DNA from: Pararoseomonas sp. SCSIO 73927
GTDB lineage: Bacteria; Pseudomonadota; Alphaproteobacteria; Acetobacterales; Acetobacteraceae
Direction: 5' to 3'
Assembly (NCBI RefSeq): GCF_037040815.1
Contig: NZ_CP146232.1
Span: 2,164,501-2,228,500, forward strand
DNA length: 64,000 nucleotides
Shown here: positions 37,046 to 45,987 of the stretch, in pieces
Layout of the letters: every line of letters begins with the position of its first letter
How positions within the stretch are numbered: the stretch's first letter is position 1
Notes under the pieces: generated by a model
What the model was told of the DNA's origin: nothing
The model's input: only the letters and a program-made list of their open reading frames with translations
The model's database searches: none
Translations under genes and position numbers: made by a program

Positions 37046-38158
37046 TCACCCCGGCACGGGCGCGCGGGCCATCTCGCGGTAGGTGAAATCCCCCCCGGCT
37101 CCGGCCGCGTCCTGCACCGCCAGATCCAGCAGGTGGTGGTGCGGGGAGCGGGAGCAGGCGGGGTCGGTCGCGGCCGCCTCTCCGGTCAGCGCGAAGGCCT
37201 GGCAGCGGCAGCCGCCCCAGTCGCGCTCGCGGTGCTCGCAGCCCTGGCAGGGGCTGGGCATCCAGCCGGTGCCGCGGAAGCGGTTGAAGGCCTCGGAGTG
37301 CGTCCAGATCTCGGCCAGGGAGTGATCGCGGACGTTTGGGAAGCTGAAGCCGGGCAGGCTCTCGGCGGCGTGGCAGGGCAGGGCGAGCCCGGCCGGGGAG
37401 ACGGCGATGAAGGACCGGCCCCAGCCCCCCATGCAGGCCTTGGGCCGGTGCGCGTGGTAGTCCGGCACCACGTAGTCGATGACGAGGCGGCCCTGCAGCC
37501 GCGCGCGGGCCTCCGCCACGACGGCGGTCGCGGCGTCGAGCTGGGTGCGGCTGGGCAGCAGGGCGTCGCGGTTCCGCAGCGCCCAGCCGTAGTATTGGAC
37601 ATGCGCCACCTCCAGCCGCCCGGCGCCGAGGTGCAGCGCGAGGTCGATCAGCGCGGGCAGGCGGTCCAGGTTCTGGCGGTGGACGACGGCGTTGAGGGTC
37701 AGTGGAAGGCCGGCCTCATGGACGGCCCCGGCGAAGAGGAGCTTGCGGGCGTGGCCGCCGCGCAGCCCGCCGATCCGGTCGGCGGAGGCCTCCTCGGCGT
37801 CCTGGACGGAGAGTTGGACGTGGTCCAGCCCCGCATCGGCCAGGGCCCGCAGCTTCGCCGCGTCCAGCAGCACGCCGGACGTGATGAGGTTGGAGTAGAG
37901 GCCGGCGCGGGCGGCGTGGGCGACGATCTCCGGCAGGTCGCGCCGCGCCGCGGGCTCTCCGCCGGAGAGGTGGAGCTGGAGCACGCCGAGCGCGGCCGCC
38001 TCATGGAACACGCGGCCCCAGGTCTCGGTATCCAGCTCCGCCGAGGCGCGGGAGAGCTCGACGGGGTTGGAGCAGTAGGGGCAGCGCAGGGGGCAGCGGT
38101 GGGTGAGTTCCGCGAGCAGACCCAAGGGCTTCAAGGGTGGGGGTGGGGGAGGGGTCAT
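37046..38158 (-). CDS. pqqE: PqqE, radical SAM peptide cyclase of PQQ biosynthesis
   Basis: 370 residues. The radical SAM cluster cysteines are C22, C26 and C29 in '[16 protein letters not shown]', followed by '[17 protein letters not shown]' (SAM binding). The C-terminal SPASM-type region has cysteines in '[11 protein letters not shown]', 'LPCHAAES' and '[20 protein letters not shown]' for auxiliary clusters. PqqE links the Glu and Tyr side chains of PqqA, held by PqqD. The ATG overlaps the pqqD stop (ATGA), so the operon is coupled. It is the last gene of pqqABCDE, followed by repeat D. Confidence 0.97.
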   Translation of the reverse strand: MTPPPPPPLKPLGLLAELTHRCPLRCPYCSNPVELSRASAELDTETWGRVFHEAAALGVLQLHLSGGEPAARRDLPEIVAHAARAGLYSNLITSGVLLDAAKLRALADAGLDHVQLSVQDAEEASADRIGGLRGGHARKLLFAGAVHEAGLPLTLNAVVHRQNLDRLPALIDLALHLGAGRLEVAHVQYYGWALRNRDALLPSRTQLDAATAVVAEARARLQGRLVIDYVVPDYHAHRPKACMGGWGRSFIAVSPAGLALPCHAAESLPGFSFPNVRDHSLAEIWTHSEAFNRFRGTGWMPSPCQGCEHRERDWGGCRCQAFALTGEAAATDPACSRSPHHHLLDLAVQDAAGAGGDFTYREMARAPVPG

Positions 38159-38430
38159 GCCGTGACCACCCCCTTGGCGTGCAGGTCGCTCAGCAGGGCG
38201 AGCACGTCGGCGGCGATCGCCTCGCGCGGGGCGTCGTACCGGGCGGCGAGGTCGTCCACGATCGCGTCCACGCTGCGGGCGCCATCCATCAGGCGGAGGA
38301 CCTCCAGCGCGATCTCGTCCGGCACGAAGAGGCGCTCCGGCCCCACCACCACCCAGCGGGCGCGCGCCGCGTCCTCGCGCAGGCGCATGCCGCGGGCGAA
38401 GCGGGGGATGCTGGCGGGCGCGACCGTCAC
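38155..38430 (-). CDS. pqqD: PqqD, peptide chaperone of PQQ biosynthesis
   Basis: 91 residues, the normal length for PqqD. From the GTG at 38430 (overlapping the pqqC stop) the family pattern is present: '[20 protein letters not shown]', '[21 protein letters not shown]' and '[11 protein letters not shown]'. PqqD is a RiPP recognition element that binds the PqqA precursor peptide and presents it to PqqE. Overlaps at both ends tie its translation to pqqC and pqqE. Confidence 0.95.
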   Translation of the reverse strand: MTVAPASIPRFARGMRLREDAARARWVVVGPERLFVPDEIALEVLRLMDGARSVDAIVDDLAARYDAPREAIAADVLALLSDLHAKGVVTA

Positions 38431-39185
38431 GGCACGTCCGGGACGAAGGCGCCCGGCGGCGGCAGGCCCGGGGCGACATAGGCGTGGTGCAGGGCGTCGA
38501 GCTGCGCCCAGAGGAGGTCGCACTTGAAGCGCAGCGCGGCCAGCACCGCCTCCTGCTGCGGGCGCGTCCGCGCCTCCCGCGTCACGTAGTCCAGGGCGAA
38601 GGCGACGTCCTGGGGCGCCTGGGTCAGACGCGGGGTGAAGTAGGCCAGAGTCGCCTCGTCCACGAAGGGGTAGGCGCGGAGCATGCCGCTGACGCGCTCG
38701 GAGATGATGGCCGGGGAGAACATCTCCGTCAGCGAGGAGGCGACCGCCTCCAGCACGCTGCGCTCCCGCACGAAGTGGACATAGGCGTCCACCGCGAAGC
38801 GGGTGGCTGGGAGGAGGCCGCGGAGGGAGGTGACGTAGGCGTCCTCCAGCCCGAGGCCGCGGGTGAGGACGAGCCACCGCTCCACCCCGCCGGGCTTGCT
38901 GCCGTCGCCGTCATGGTCCTCCAGCCGGCGCCGCCACTCCCGGCGCAGCGCCGTGGTGGAGAGGCGCGCGAGGAGGGAGGCATCCTTCGCGGGGATGCTG
39001 GCCTGGTAGTAGTAGCGGTTGAGCGCCCAGGCCTGCACCTGGCCCTTCGTCAGCTTCCCGTCGTGCAGCAGCCGGTGGAAGGGGTGCAGGTTGTGGTAGC
39101 GCTCCGCGCCGATGGCGCGCAGCCGCGCCTCCAGTTCTCCGGGCGGGAGGAGCTCGTCCCCGGTCTCGGCCAGCAGCGCGCTCAC
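38427..39185 (-). CDS. pqqC: PqqC, pyrroloquinoline-quinone synthase
   Basis: 252 residues, full length for PqqC, the cofactor-free oxidase that closes and oxidises the last ring of PQQ. Helical bundle motifs with active-site residues are visible: '[16 protein letters not shown]', '[20 protein letters not shown]', '[18 protein letters not shown]' and '[14 protein letters not shown]'. Translation starts at a GTG overlapping the pqqB stop (GTGA). The product acts in the cytoplasm on the intermediate released from processed PqqA. Confidence 0.97.
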   Translation of the reverse strand: MSALLAETGDELLPPGELEARLRAIGAERYHNLHPFHRLLHDGKLTKGQVQAWALNRYYYQASIPAKDASLLARLSTTALRREWRRRLEDHDGDGSKPGGVERWLVLTRGLGLEDAYVTSLRGLLPATRFAVDAYVHFVRERSVLEAVASSLTEMFSPAIISERVSGMLRAYPFVDEATLAYFTPRLTQAPQDVAFALDYVTREARTRPQQEAVLAALRFKCDLLWAQLDALHHAYVAPGLPPPGAFVPDVP

Positions 39186-40114
39186 GCGGTGATCTCCATG
39201 CCGTCCTCGGCCACTTCCCAGCCCGCGGCGGCGACCCTCGCGCGCTCCGGGCTGTCCTCCAGCAGAACGGGGTTTGTGTTGTTCAGGTGGACGAAGATGC
39301 GGCGCCGCACGCCCAGGCCCTCGAAGGCGGCGAGGGTGCCCCTCTCCCCGGAGACAGACATGTGCCCCATGCGGGCGCCCGTCTTGGGGCCGGCACCCGC
39401 GAGGATCATCTCGTCATCCCGCCAGAGCGTGCCATCGAAGAGCACGGTCGCGGCGCCGCGGAGGCGGTCGCGGAGGGCGTCTGTCATCGCCGCGCAGCCC
39501 GGGATGAAGTGGACCGCCTCCCCTCCCTCCGCGCGGATAGCGAGGCCGATCGTGGTGCCCGGCTCGCCCGGCTCCGCCTCGTCCCGGCTCTCCTGGTACA
39601 GGGGAACCTTGCCCGGGACGGGATAGGCCTCGACGAGGAGGCCGAGCGGCCCTCCCTCGGCGTCCCGCAGCGCCAGCGGCATTCCCAGCGGAAGCTCCCG
39701 GCGGGGGACGATGGCGGGGTTCAGGGCGCCGAAGATCGGGTTGGCGGCGAGCACGGCGTGGGTGGAGGCGGTCGCGTAGAGGGCGAAGGGGTGGCGCTCA
39801 CGCAGGGAGAGGAGGCCGGCCACCGTGTCCACCTCACCCCCGGTGAGGACGGCCGCCGCGAGGGGGGAGTGCCGGACAGCGCCCCGTGCGGGGCGCGGGT
39901 GCAGGGCGGGGGTCGCGGCGATCTGCGCCGTCAACTCCGGTGCGGCGTTGATGAGGACCCAGCGCTCGCCATCGGCGCTCACGGCCAGGGCGCATTGGGT
40001 GCGGGGGCGGGCGGCCGGATCGCCGGCGCGCGCACGCAGGCAGCCAGGGCCGGCGGAGTTCCACTGCGGGAAACCACCGCCGGCGGCGGCACCGAGCACG
40101 ATCAGCTTCAGCAT
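39182..40114 (-). CDS. pqqB: PqqB, MBL-fold protein of PQQ biosynthesis
   Basis: 310 residues. The start 'MLKLIVLGAAAGGGFPQWNS' is diagnostic for PqqB, and the metallo-beta-lactamase-like fold continues with 'PLAAAVLTGGEVDTVAGLLS' and 'RIFVHLNNTNPVLLEDS'. PqqB is thought to hydroxylate or prepare the tyrosine-derived intermediate, using iron. It lies between pqqA (40 bp upstream) and pqqC (overlap). Confidence 0.96.
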   Translation of the reverse strand: MLKLIVLGAAAGGGFPQWNSAGPGCLRARAGDPAARPRTQCALAVSADGERWVLINAAPELTAQIAATPALHPRPARGAVRHSPLAAAVLTGGEVDTVAGLLSLRERHPFALYATASTHAVLAANPIFGALNPAIVPRRELPLGMPLALRDAEGGPLGLLVEAYPVPGKVPLYQESRDEAEPGEPGTTIGLAIRAEGGEAVHFIPGCAAMTDALRDRLRGAATVLFDGTLWRDDEMILAGAGPKTGARMGHMSVSGERGTLAAFEGLGVRRRIFVHLNNTNPVLLEDSPERARVAAAGWEVAEDGMEITA

Positions 40115-40154
40115 CGGTGTCCTGCTCCCCCCGGCTGGGCCGGGGGGCGGCGAA

Positions 40155-40238
40155 TCAGACCTCGGCGCAGGCGTAGGAGTTGATTTCCATCGCGACGGAG
40201 ATCTCGACGATCTTGGGGGTCTTCCAGGCCATGCTCAT
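40155..40238 (-). CDS. pqqA: PqqA, PQQ precursor peptide
   Basis: A 27-codon gene (25 from the second Met), with a good ribosome site (gaggag) before the first ATG. The peptide reads MSMAWKTPKIVEISVAMEIN then SYACAEV. The Glu and Tyr that become PQQ are in the E-x3-Y pattern of MEINSY, as in Methylobacterium-type PqqA (MEVTSY). Position first in a pqqABCDE cluster confirms the call. PqqA is usually made in excess over PqqB-E, and the short gap to pqqB may hold an attenuating structure. Confidence 0.95.
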   Translation of the reverse strand: MSMAWKTPKIVEISVAMEINSYACAEV

Positions 40239-40518
40239 CTCTCCTCAGGGGTGCCTTGCGGCAGCCCGGTATTCCTGCTGATCGGGTTGCGGGCGTCAAC
40301 CGGTCTTTTCGAAGGGCGGCCGGCGGGCAGGCCGGGGCCGCCACAGGAACGGTCCGTACCGGAGCGGGTTGCGGGCGCCCGGCCGGGCCCGGCCGGGAGG
40401 CGACCGTGGCATGGGGTCTGGGCTGGCACGAAAATGGCTAAATGGCTCAGGAAATGGGCCGGTGCTAGGCTCCGGCCCCCGGATTTCCCTGCTTTCACCC
40501 CTGAGTTCAGGACCTGCA

Positions 40519-41493
40519 ATGCTTTCACGCCGCGTGCTTCTTGGCTCCGCCGCTGCCGTCGCCGCCGCCGGCACGGCCCGGGCCCAGCCCTCCTACCCGG
40601 ACCGCCCCATCCGCCTGATCTGCCCCTACCCCGCCGGCGGCGCGACGGATGTCCTGACGCGCATCCTGGCCGATGGCATGCGCGAGCGTCTGGGCCAGCC
40701 GGTGGTGGTGGAGAACCGCTCCGGCGCGGGCGGGAATATCGGCGTGGACGCGGTCGCGAAGTCCACCCCGGACGGCTACGTGCTGGGAACGGCCCCGGTG
40801 GGCAACTTTGTCATCAACCCCTTCCTCTACGCCACCATGCCCTACGACCCCGTGCGCGACCTCACCCCCGTCTCGCTGACCTGGGAGGTGCCGAACGTCG
40901 CCGTGGTGGCCGGGAAGTTCGTGCCGGCGCGCAGCTTCCAGGAGTTCCTGACCTGGGCGAAGGCCAAGCCGGGAGGGGTGGTCTACGGCACCTCCGGGGT
41001 GGGCACCTCGGCGCATCTCTGCTCGGAGCTGCTGTTCAAGCGCGCGGGCGTGGCCTGCACCCACATCCCCTTCCGCAGCGCGGCGCAGGTAATCCCGGCG
41101 ATGCTATCGGGCGACGTGGACTTCGCGATCGACAACCTCGCCTCCTACGCCGGCGTGATCCAGCAGGGGGCGATGACCGCCCTGGGCATCACGACGGAGA
41201 GGCGCTGGCCGACGATGCCGCAGGTCCCCACCATGGCGGAAGCGGGGATCCCCGATTTCGTGGTCACGGCCTGGTCCGCGCTGATCGGCCCGGCGGGGCT
41301 GCCCGGGCCCGTCCAGGAGCGGCTGGCGGCGGCGGTGCAGGGCGTGGCGGCGGACCCGGCGGTCCTGCAGCGTTTCCTCGTCGCGGGGGGGCAGGCCCTG
41401 GCATCCACGCCGGCCGGCGCGCGGGAGCGCATGGACCGGGAACGCCCGATGTGGAAGGAGATGGTGGAGCTGTCCGGCGCCCGCATGGAGTAG
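40519..41493 (+). CDS. Bug-family (TctC-like) tripartite tricarboxylate transporter receptor
   Basis: 324 residues with an N-terminal export signal containing RR ('MLSRRVLLGSAAAVAAAGTA', cleavage after ARA). The Bug fold markers are present: 'YPDRPIRLICPYPAGGATDV', 'GQPVVVENRSGAGGNIG' and 'HIPFRSAAQVIPAMLSGDVD'. Bug proteins bind carboxylates or similar small acids in the periplasm, usually for TctA/TctB membrane partners, neither of which is encoded in the window. The frame is open upstream, but this ATG starts the signal peptide. It is divergent from pqqA; no link to PQQ is implied. Confidence 0.92.
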   Translation: MLSRRVLLGSAAAVAAAGTARAQPSYPDRPIRLICPYPAGGATDVLTRILADGMRERLGQPVVVENRSGAGGNIGVDAVAKSTPDGYVLGTAPVGNFVINPFLYATMPYDPVRDLTPVSLTWEVPNVAVVAGKFVPARSFQEFLTWAKAKPGGVVYGTSGVGTSAHLCSELLFKRAGVACTHIPFRSAAQVIPAMLSGDVDFAIDNLASYAGVIQQGAMTALGITTERRWPTMPQVPTMAEAGIPDFVVTAWSALIGPAGLPGPVQERLAAAVQGVAADPAVLQRFLVAGGQALASTPAGARERMDRERPMWKEMVELSGARME

Positions 41494-41533
41494 GAGCAGC
41501 AGCAATCGGCGCGCCCGGCCCCCGGACCTGCCA

Positions 41534-41608
41534 AAGCTGGACGCGCCGAAGCTGGACGCGCCGAAGCTGGACATGCCGGAGCTGGAGCCGCCGGAGCTGG
41601 GCGCGCCG
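41534..41608. repeat. Tandem repeat, five units of 15 bp
   Basis: Units of the type aagctggacgcgccg run from 41534 to 41608: two identical, then three diverging (aag to gag, gac to gag or ggc). In one plus-strand frame they read KLDAP/KLDMP/ELEPP/ELGAP, but no start codon supports that frame and it does not join the SWIB gene frame. The repeat is in the gap between the Bug receptor and the SWIB gene. Confidence 0.7.
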
Positions 41609-41720
41609 GAGCGGCCGCGCCGCCTGCCGGAGAGGGGTCGCGGAAACCCGTGGAACGCCCGCGCCGTTGCGGCTTCCAGGACGTTGAACACGGCGTCCGG
41701 CGACAGGCGAGGGTGGACAC

Positions 41721-42053
41721 ATGGCCAGCAAGGCAAGCGCGGCGAACGCCAAGAAGGATGGCGAGGAGAAGGTGAAGGGGACCAAGGTCGCCAAGCCGGC
41801 CAAGGGCAACAAGCCGAACGCGCTGCAGCAGCCGCTCCAGCCGTCGGACGCCCTCGCGGAGATCGTGGGCAAGGAGAAGCTCGCCCGGGGCGAGGTGGTC
41901 AGCAAGGTCTGGGAATACATCAAGACCAACAAGCTGCAGAACCCGAAGGACGGGCGCGAGATCCTGGCGGACGACAAGCTCCGCGAGGTGTTCGGCAAGG
42001 ACAAGGTGACGATGTTCGAGATGAACAAGCACCTCGCCCAGCACCTGAAGTAG
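41721..42053 (+). CDS. SWIB/MDM2-domain protein
   Basis: 110 residues: a Lys/Ala-rich N-terminal tail (about 1-35) followed by a complete SWIB domain, 'LQQPLQPSDALAEIVGKEKL', 'RGEVVSKVWEYIKTNKLQNP' and 'KDGREILADDKLREVFGKDK', ending with 'MFEMNKHLAQHLK'. SWIB domains are best known in eukaryotic chromatin remodellers and in chlamydial and other bacterial DNA-associated proteins. The basic tail suggests DNA or topoisomerase contact, but the bacterial role is not established. It is a single gene with its own terminator-like hairpin. Confidence 0.93.
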   Translation: MASKASAANAKKDGEEKVKGTKVAKPAKGNKPNALQQPLQPSDALAEIVGKEKLARGEVVSKVWEYIKTNKLQNPKDGREILADDKLREVFGKDKVTMFEMNKHLAQHLK

Positions 42054-42066
42054 CGCCCCGCCGCGG

Positions 42067-42087
42067 CCGGGGGCTCTGCGCCCCCGG
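42067..42087 (+). terminator. Hairpin after the SWIB gene, followed by a G12 tract
   Basis: The arms ccgggggc (42067-42074) and gcccccgg (42080-42087) with loop tctgc lie about 14 bp after the SWIB stop. A homopolymer of twelve G residues follows at 42098-42109. No U-run is present, so termination by this hairpin alone is uncertain. Confidence 0.45.
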
Positions 42088-42326
42088 TTGGTGGCGCGGG
42101 GGGGGGGGGCCGGGCACCGCCGCACGCGGCCTCGGGCGAGCAGCCGGCCGGCATCACGCGTAGACCTGCTGACCCGACCACCCGCTCTCCCCGGAATCTC
42201 ATCCCGGTCCGAAGCCTTGCGGCGCGAGCCGTCCGTGCGGGAGGGCGCCACGGGAAAGGGCGCGTTCGGTCCCGCGCGGAAAGGTTCCTGCCCGGAGGGG
42301 AGCGGGCGAAGGCTGCCCGCCCCGCG

Positions 42327-43166
42327 TCAGGCGGGCTTCCGCGTCCAGGTGAGGCAGCCGCCGCCGAGGCTGGATCGGCCGACCATAAGTGCCCCGTTCC
42401 GGTAGAGGCCCATGACCGAGCCGCCCCCGCTCAGGTCCACCGCCAGCAGCTCGCCGGACGGATCGCTCCAGGCCACGCGGCCACCGCTGGCGGTGGCCGC
42501 CGCGAAGCTCGCCTCCACGCCGTGGCCGGCGGGGTAGAGCACCATCGTCACCGGCATCCCCGCCGGCGGCAGGGCCGCGACCGGGCCGGCGAGGAGGATG
42601 AGGGCGGCGAGCAGGCTGGCCAGGACGGTGCCCCCGCGGGATGGCCCAAGGGGTGTTCCAGGGGGCGGATCGGGCCGGCGCATCAGCCACAGCGCGGCGC
42701 CGAGCGGCGGCAGCCCCGTGGCGAGCAGCCAGCCGACATCCCAGGCCAGGGGATCCGGCACGTCCACGCGGACGCGGTGGATGCCGATGATCCAGTGGAA
42801 GACGACCACGTCCACCGCCTGCCACAGGGCGAAGCCGAGGCAGATGCTGCCCAGCAGCCGCGGGCCCGCCAGCGGCAGGCCTCCTCTCGTGCGCCAGAGG
42901 CCGAGGAGCCCGAGCGCGGCGAGGAGGTACACCGCCACGTGGAACAGCCCGTCCGCCAGGATCTGGGTGCGGATGTCCTGCATGGACTCGCCGGGGACCA
43001 GGGAGAGGAAGTGGTGCCACTGAAGCACCTGGTGCAGCAGAATGCCGTCGAAGAAGCCGCCGAGGCAGAAGCCGAGAAGGCCGGCCGAGAGGAACAGGCC
43101 GCGGGACGGCCTCGACCCGGGCGCTCCGCGCGCCGTGCCGCCGGAGGGGATGGAGGCGGCGCTCAT
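42327..43166 (-). CDS. DUF2243 membrane protein
   Basis: 279 residues. The N-terminal half is the DUF2243 four-helix membrane domain, recognised by 'GFFDGILLHQVLQWHHF', 'GLFHVAVYLLAALGLLGLW' and 'AVDVVVFHWIIGIHRVRVD'; the invariant His residues (LLHQ, WHH, HWIIGIHR) could bind metal. The C-terminal part (about 185-279) has one more helix and a soluble domain ending 'GGGSVMGLYRNGALMVGRSS', which the domain family alone does not contain. Function is unknown; related proteins often neighbour cytochrome oxidase or copper genes, which are not seen here. Confidence 0.85.
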   Translation of the reverse strand: MSAASIPSGGTARGAPGSRPSRGLFLSAGLLGFCLGGFFDGILLHQVLQWHHFLSLVPGESMQDIRTQILADGLFHVAVYLLAALGLLGLWRTRGGLPLAGPRLLGSICLGFALWQAVDVVVFHWIIGIHRVRVDVPDPLAWDVGWLLATGLPPLGAALWLMRRPDPPPGTPLGPSRGGTVLASLLAALILLAGPVAALPPAGMPVTMVLYPAGHGVEASFAAATASGGRVAWSDPSGELLAVDLSGGGSVMGLYRNGALMVGRSSLGGGCLTWTRKPA

Positions 43167-43441
43167 TCTGCTCTCCCGCAGCTCTGCGAGAACCCTTGTG
43201 CTGCACGGGGCGCGATCGCCCCCTAACCTGGGCTACCTGCGGGAGAGGCGGCGGCCGGTCTCCCCAAGGCGTGACCGGGAAGCCGCCGGATGCCCGCGCA
43301 CCTCGCTGATCCGGAGAAGGTCCCGGTCATCGTCCGGACTGCCCCATCGGATCACCCCCGATGCAGGGTGCTGCGGAGTTCCGCGCCGAGGATGCCGTGA
43401 GCCCCGCCACGCGCCGGAGGGGCCCAGGGCATGCCCGGATG

Positions 43442-44602
43442 TCAGGCGCGCATGGCGCCGGCTCGCGCGGGTTCCTGCCCGGCCGCACGGATGAGCCCGG
43501 CCATCTCGCCCCAGGTCTTGTCCCAGGAGATCTGGGACAGATGTTGGTCCACCTTGCCCAGCCAGGCCTCGCGGGGGCGCAGGAGCACGCGCTCCAGCGC
43601 CGTGACGGCCTCCTCCGCGGTCCCGGCGATCTCGACCAGCCCCGCCTCGCCCCAGGGCCTGACGACGTCGGCGATGGGGGTGGAGACGGCGGGCACGCCG
43701 GCCGCCAGGTATTCGGGCGTCTTCGTCGGGCTGATGAAGCGCGTGGCCTCGTTGATCGCGAAGGGCATAAGGCCCGCATCCCAGTGGGCGAGATGGGCGG
43801 GGAGCTCCGCATAGGCGCGGCCACCCAGCCAGTGGATGTTCGCCCGCCTCGGCAGCGACGCGGGGTCGATCTTCACGACGGGGCCGATCATGATGAAGGA
43901 CCAGTCGGGCCGGCGCTCCGCGCAGGCCGCCAGCAGTTCCAGGTCGAGCCGCTCGTCCACCACGCCGAACCAGCCGATCCGGGGGCCGGGGATGCCCTGT
44001 AGCCCGGACGGCTCCGGGAGGCCTCCGGCGCGCGCCTGCACGAAGTGGTGCCTGTCGATCGAGGAGGGAAAGCAGTGGACATCCGGCCGGATGGCGCGCT
44101 TCGCCTCGTAAAGGGACTGCCCGCCGGTGAAGACAAGGTCGGCGCGGCGCATGAGGCGCCGCTCCTCGATCAGCATCTGCGGCGAGGCGCCCTTGAACGC
44201 GGAGAGCTCGTCCATGCAGTCATAGACTGTCAGTCCCGGCGACAGGTGGCCCGCCACGGCCTGGGCCAGCGGGGTGTAGTACCACAGCACGTCGGGCTGG
44301 CCGGCCTCGGCGACCAGGGCATCGAGGAGCGAGCGCTGCACCCGCTCGACGCTGCCGGGAACGCCGTCCCAGTAGGGGAGGACCGGCGTGGCGATCTCGA
44401 TGCCCTCCGCCGCGCGGCGGCGCGCCAGCCGCGGCAGGTCGGGGCCGGGCGGCTCGAAGCGCGGCTCCTCGAAATAGATCACGCGCCAGTCCCGCGCGGC
44501 GCGGGAGAGCAGGTGTTGCGGGCGCTGAAGCACCAAATCCCATGGCAGGTGCGACATGCAGAGGAGAAGAGGGGGGCGCGGCGTTCCGCTAAGTCGAATC
44601 AT
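43442..44602 (-). CDS. Glycosyltransferase (GT1/GT4-like, TuaH-type)
   Basis: 386 residues. The N-terminus 'LLLCMSHLPWDLVLQRPQHL' is the signature of a GT subgroup with TuaH-like N-terminal domains; 'VYDCMDELSAFKGA' follows. The C-terminal Rossmann domain shows 'PRIGWFGVVDERLDLELLAA', 'WSFIMIGPVVKIDPASL', 'IHWLGGRAYAELPAHL' and the sugar-nucleotide region 'SPTKTPEYLAAGVPAVST'. It probably works at the cytoplasmic membrane in polysaccharide or glycolipid assembly, with the co-oriented glycosidase-like gene and a second glycosyltransferase upstream as context. An 8-bp inverted repeat spans its start codon. Confidence 0.87.
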   Translation of the reverse strand: MIRLSGTPRPPLLLCMSHLPWDLVLQRPQHLLSRAARDWRVIYFEEPRFEPPGPDLPRLARRRAAEGIEIATPVLPYWDGVPGSVERVQRSLLDALVAEAGQPDVLWYYTPLAQAVAGHLSPGLTVYDCMDELSAFKGASPQMLIEERRLMRRADLVFTGGQSLYEAKRAIRPDVHCFPSSIDRHHFVQARAGGLPEPSGLQGIPGPRIGWFGVVDERLDLELLAACAERRPDWSFIMIGPVVKIDPASLPRRANIHWLGGRAYAELPAHLAHWDAGLMPFAINEATRFISPTKTPEYLAAGVPAVSTPIADVVRPWGEAGLVEIAGTAEEAVTALERVLLRPREAWLGKVDQHLSQISWDKTWGEMAGLIRAAGQEPARAGAMRA

Positions 44603-44706
44603 AGGGTCGTAAGTACGGGAGGGGCCGTTGCGTCACCCGCTCCTATGATACCGGCGCGATGAACGCTGCGTGATGAGGGGCGCGGCGCACCCCTCCGCCC
44701 CGTCGC

Positions 44707-45951
44707 TCACGGCGCCCCGCAGAGGGCGCGGAACAGCCCGCGCTGCGCGGAGAGCTCGGCAGAGAGCGGCTCGTGGACGGGCCGCTCGCCCTCTCCGTCC
44801 CGGAGCTCCAGCAGGCCGTTCGGGCAGTAGCGGTCGTCGTCCCAGCCGGGATGCGACAGGACGGGGTAGAGGCAGATCCCCTCCATCGGCACGCCGGCGC
44901 GCATGGCGGCGCGCACCTCCTCCCCGACGTAGCGGAACCAGGGGGCGCGCCTCTCCCCCTCGATGCTCGTCTCGGCCATGAAGACAGGCCGGCCGTAGCG
45001 CGCGTGGACGGCCACCAGCAGGTCGCGGAGCGGCGTGTGCCGGGGATCGCCGGGCAGCAGCGGCTCGCGCTCGCCGCCATGGAGCCACTGGTTGTTCCAG
45101 TAGTAGTTGACCCCGAGCACGTCGAGCATGTCGGGCGAGCCGCCCAGCCCCGGGGCCAGGCGGCCGGCGATCATGTCCCAGGCGTGAAACTGCCCCTCGT
45201 TGCGGCCCCTCGCATCGGTAGGGTCCTGGCCCGGGCGCGGGACGATGCTGATGATCGGGTCGATCGCCAGGATCCGCGCGCCCGGCGCCGCCTCCCGCAC
45301 GGCACGGGTGCCGGCCAGGGCGGCGCGCACCAGCTGGCACTTCAGGTCTCCGGCGCGCTCGGGGTCGGTGTCGCACGGGTTCATCAGCCCGGCCTCCCCG
45401 CCGGCCCAGGCGAAGAAGGAGATCTCGTTCACCGGGCACACCATGGGCGCCTCGCCGGTCTCCTCCAGGTGCAGCCTGGCGAAGGCGCGGGAATAGGCGG
45501 CGAAACGGTCCACGAAGGCCGCGGAATAGACGTCCAGCCCGTCGGGCCAGCCGTAGTGGCAGAGGTCCCAGGCCACCTGCGTCCCCGTCTCCCGCGCCGC
45601 CCGGATCGCGGGCAGGGCGGAGGACCAGTCGTAATGGCCGGGCGCCGTCTCGATCAGGTGCCAGCGCACGCCGTCGCGCACCGAGCGGATCCCGTGGCCG
45701 GCCAGCTGCCGGTAGTCCGCGGCGACGAGGGCGTCGTGCCGCGTGCTCCGCAGCAGGTCCAGCCGCTGCCCGTCCCGGCGGCGATGGGTGGAGCACTCGA
45801 AGCCGCCGAGGAAGAAGCTGCGGAAGAGGCTCGGCCGGAAGGCCAGTTCCGGCGCGGTGCCAGTAGGGGCGGGGGCAGGGGCGGGGGCAGGGCTGCCGCC
45901 CTCCGGGAAGCTCCGGTCGGCGGTGCGGGCGTCGTCGGGGCTGGGCTGCAT
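44707..45951 (-). CDS. Clan GH-A glycoside hydrolase-like protein (beta-glucosidase-like, cytoplasmic)
   Basis: 414 residues with a Pro/Ala-rich N-terminal tail of about 40 residues and no signal peptide. A TIM-barrel glycosidase pattern follows: 'FFLGGFECSTHRRRDGQRLD' (strand 1), 'GIRSVRDGVRWHLIETAPG', the acid/base Glu in the strand-4 motif 'PVNEISFFAWAGGE', 'LGVNYYWNNQWLHGG', and a nucleophile candidate in 'GRPVFMAETSIEGE'. The two Glu residues fit clan GH-A (GH1/GH5-like). Some members of such clusters transfer rather than hydrolyse sugar. The gene lies between two glycosyltransferase genes on the same strand (gaps about 100 bp and 36 bp). Confidence 0.78.
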   Translation of the reverse strand: MQPSPDDARTADRSFPEGGSPAPAPAPAPTGTAPELAFRPSLFRSFFLGGFECSTHRRRDGQRLDLLRSTRHDALVAADYRQLAGHGIRSVRDGVRWHLIETAPGHYDWSSALPAIRAARETGTQVAWDLCHYGWPDGLDVYSAAFVDRFAAYSRAFARLHLEETGEAPMVCPVNEISFFAWAGGEAGLMNPCDTDPERAGDLKCQLVRAALAGTRAVREAAPGARILAIDPIISIVPRPGQDPTDARGRNEGQFHAWDMIAGRLAPGLGGSPDMLDVLGVNYYWNNQWLHGGEREPLLPGDPRHTPLRDLLVAVHARYGRPVFMAETSIEGERRAPWFRYVGEEVRAAMRAGVPMEGICLYPVLSHPGWDDDRYCPNGLLELRDGEGERPVHEPLSAELSAQRGLFRALCGAP

Positions 45952-45987
45952 CGGGGGCTTCGTCAGGCTATGGGTCAGGCTGGGGGT

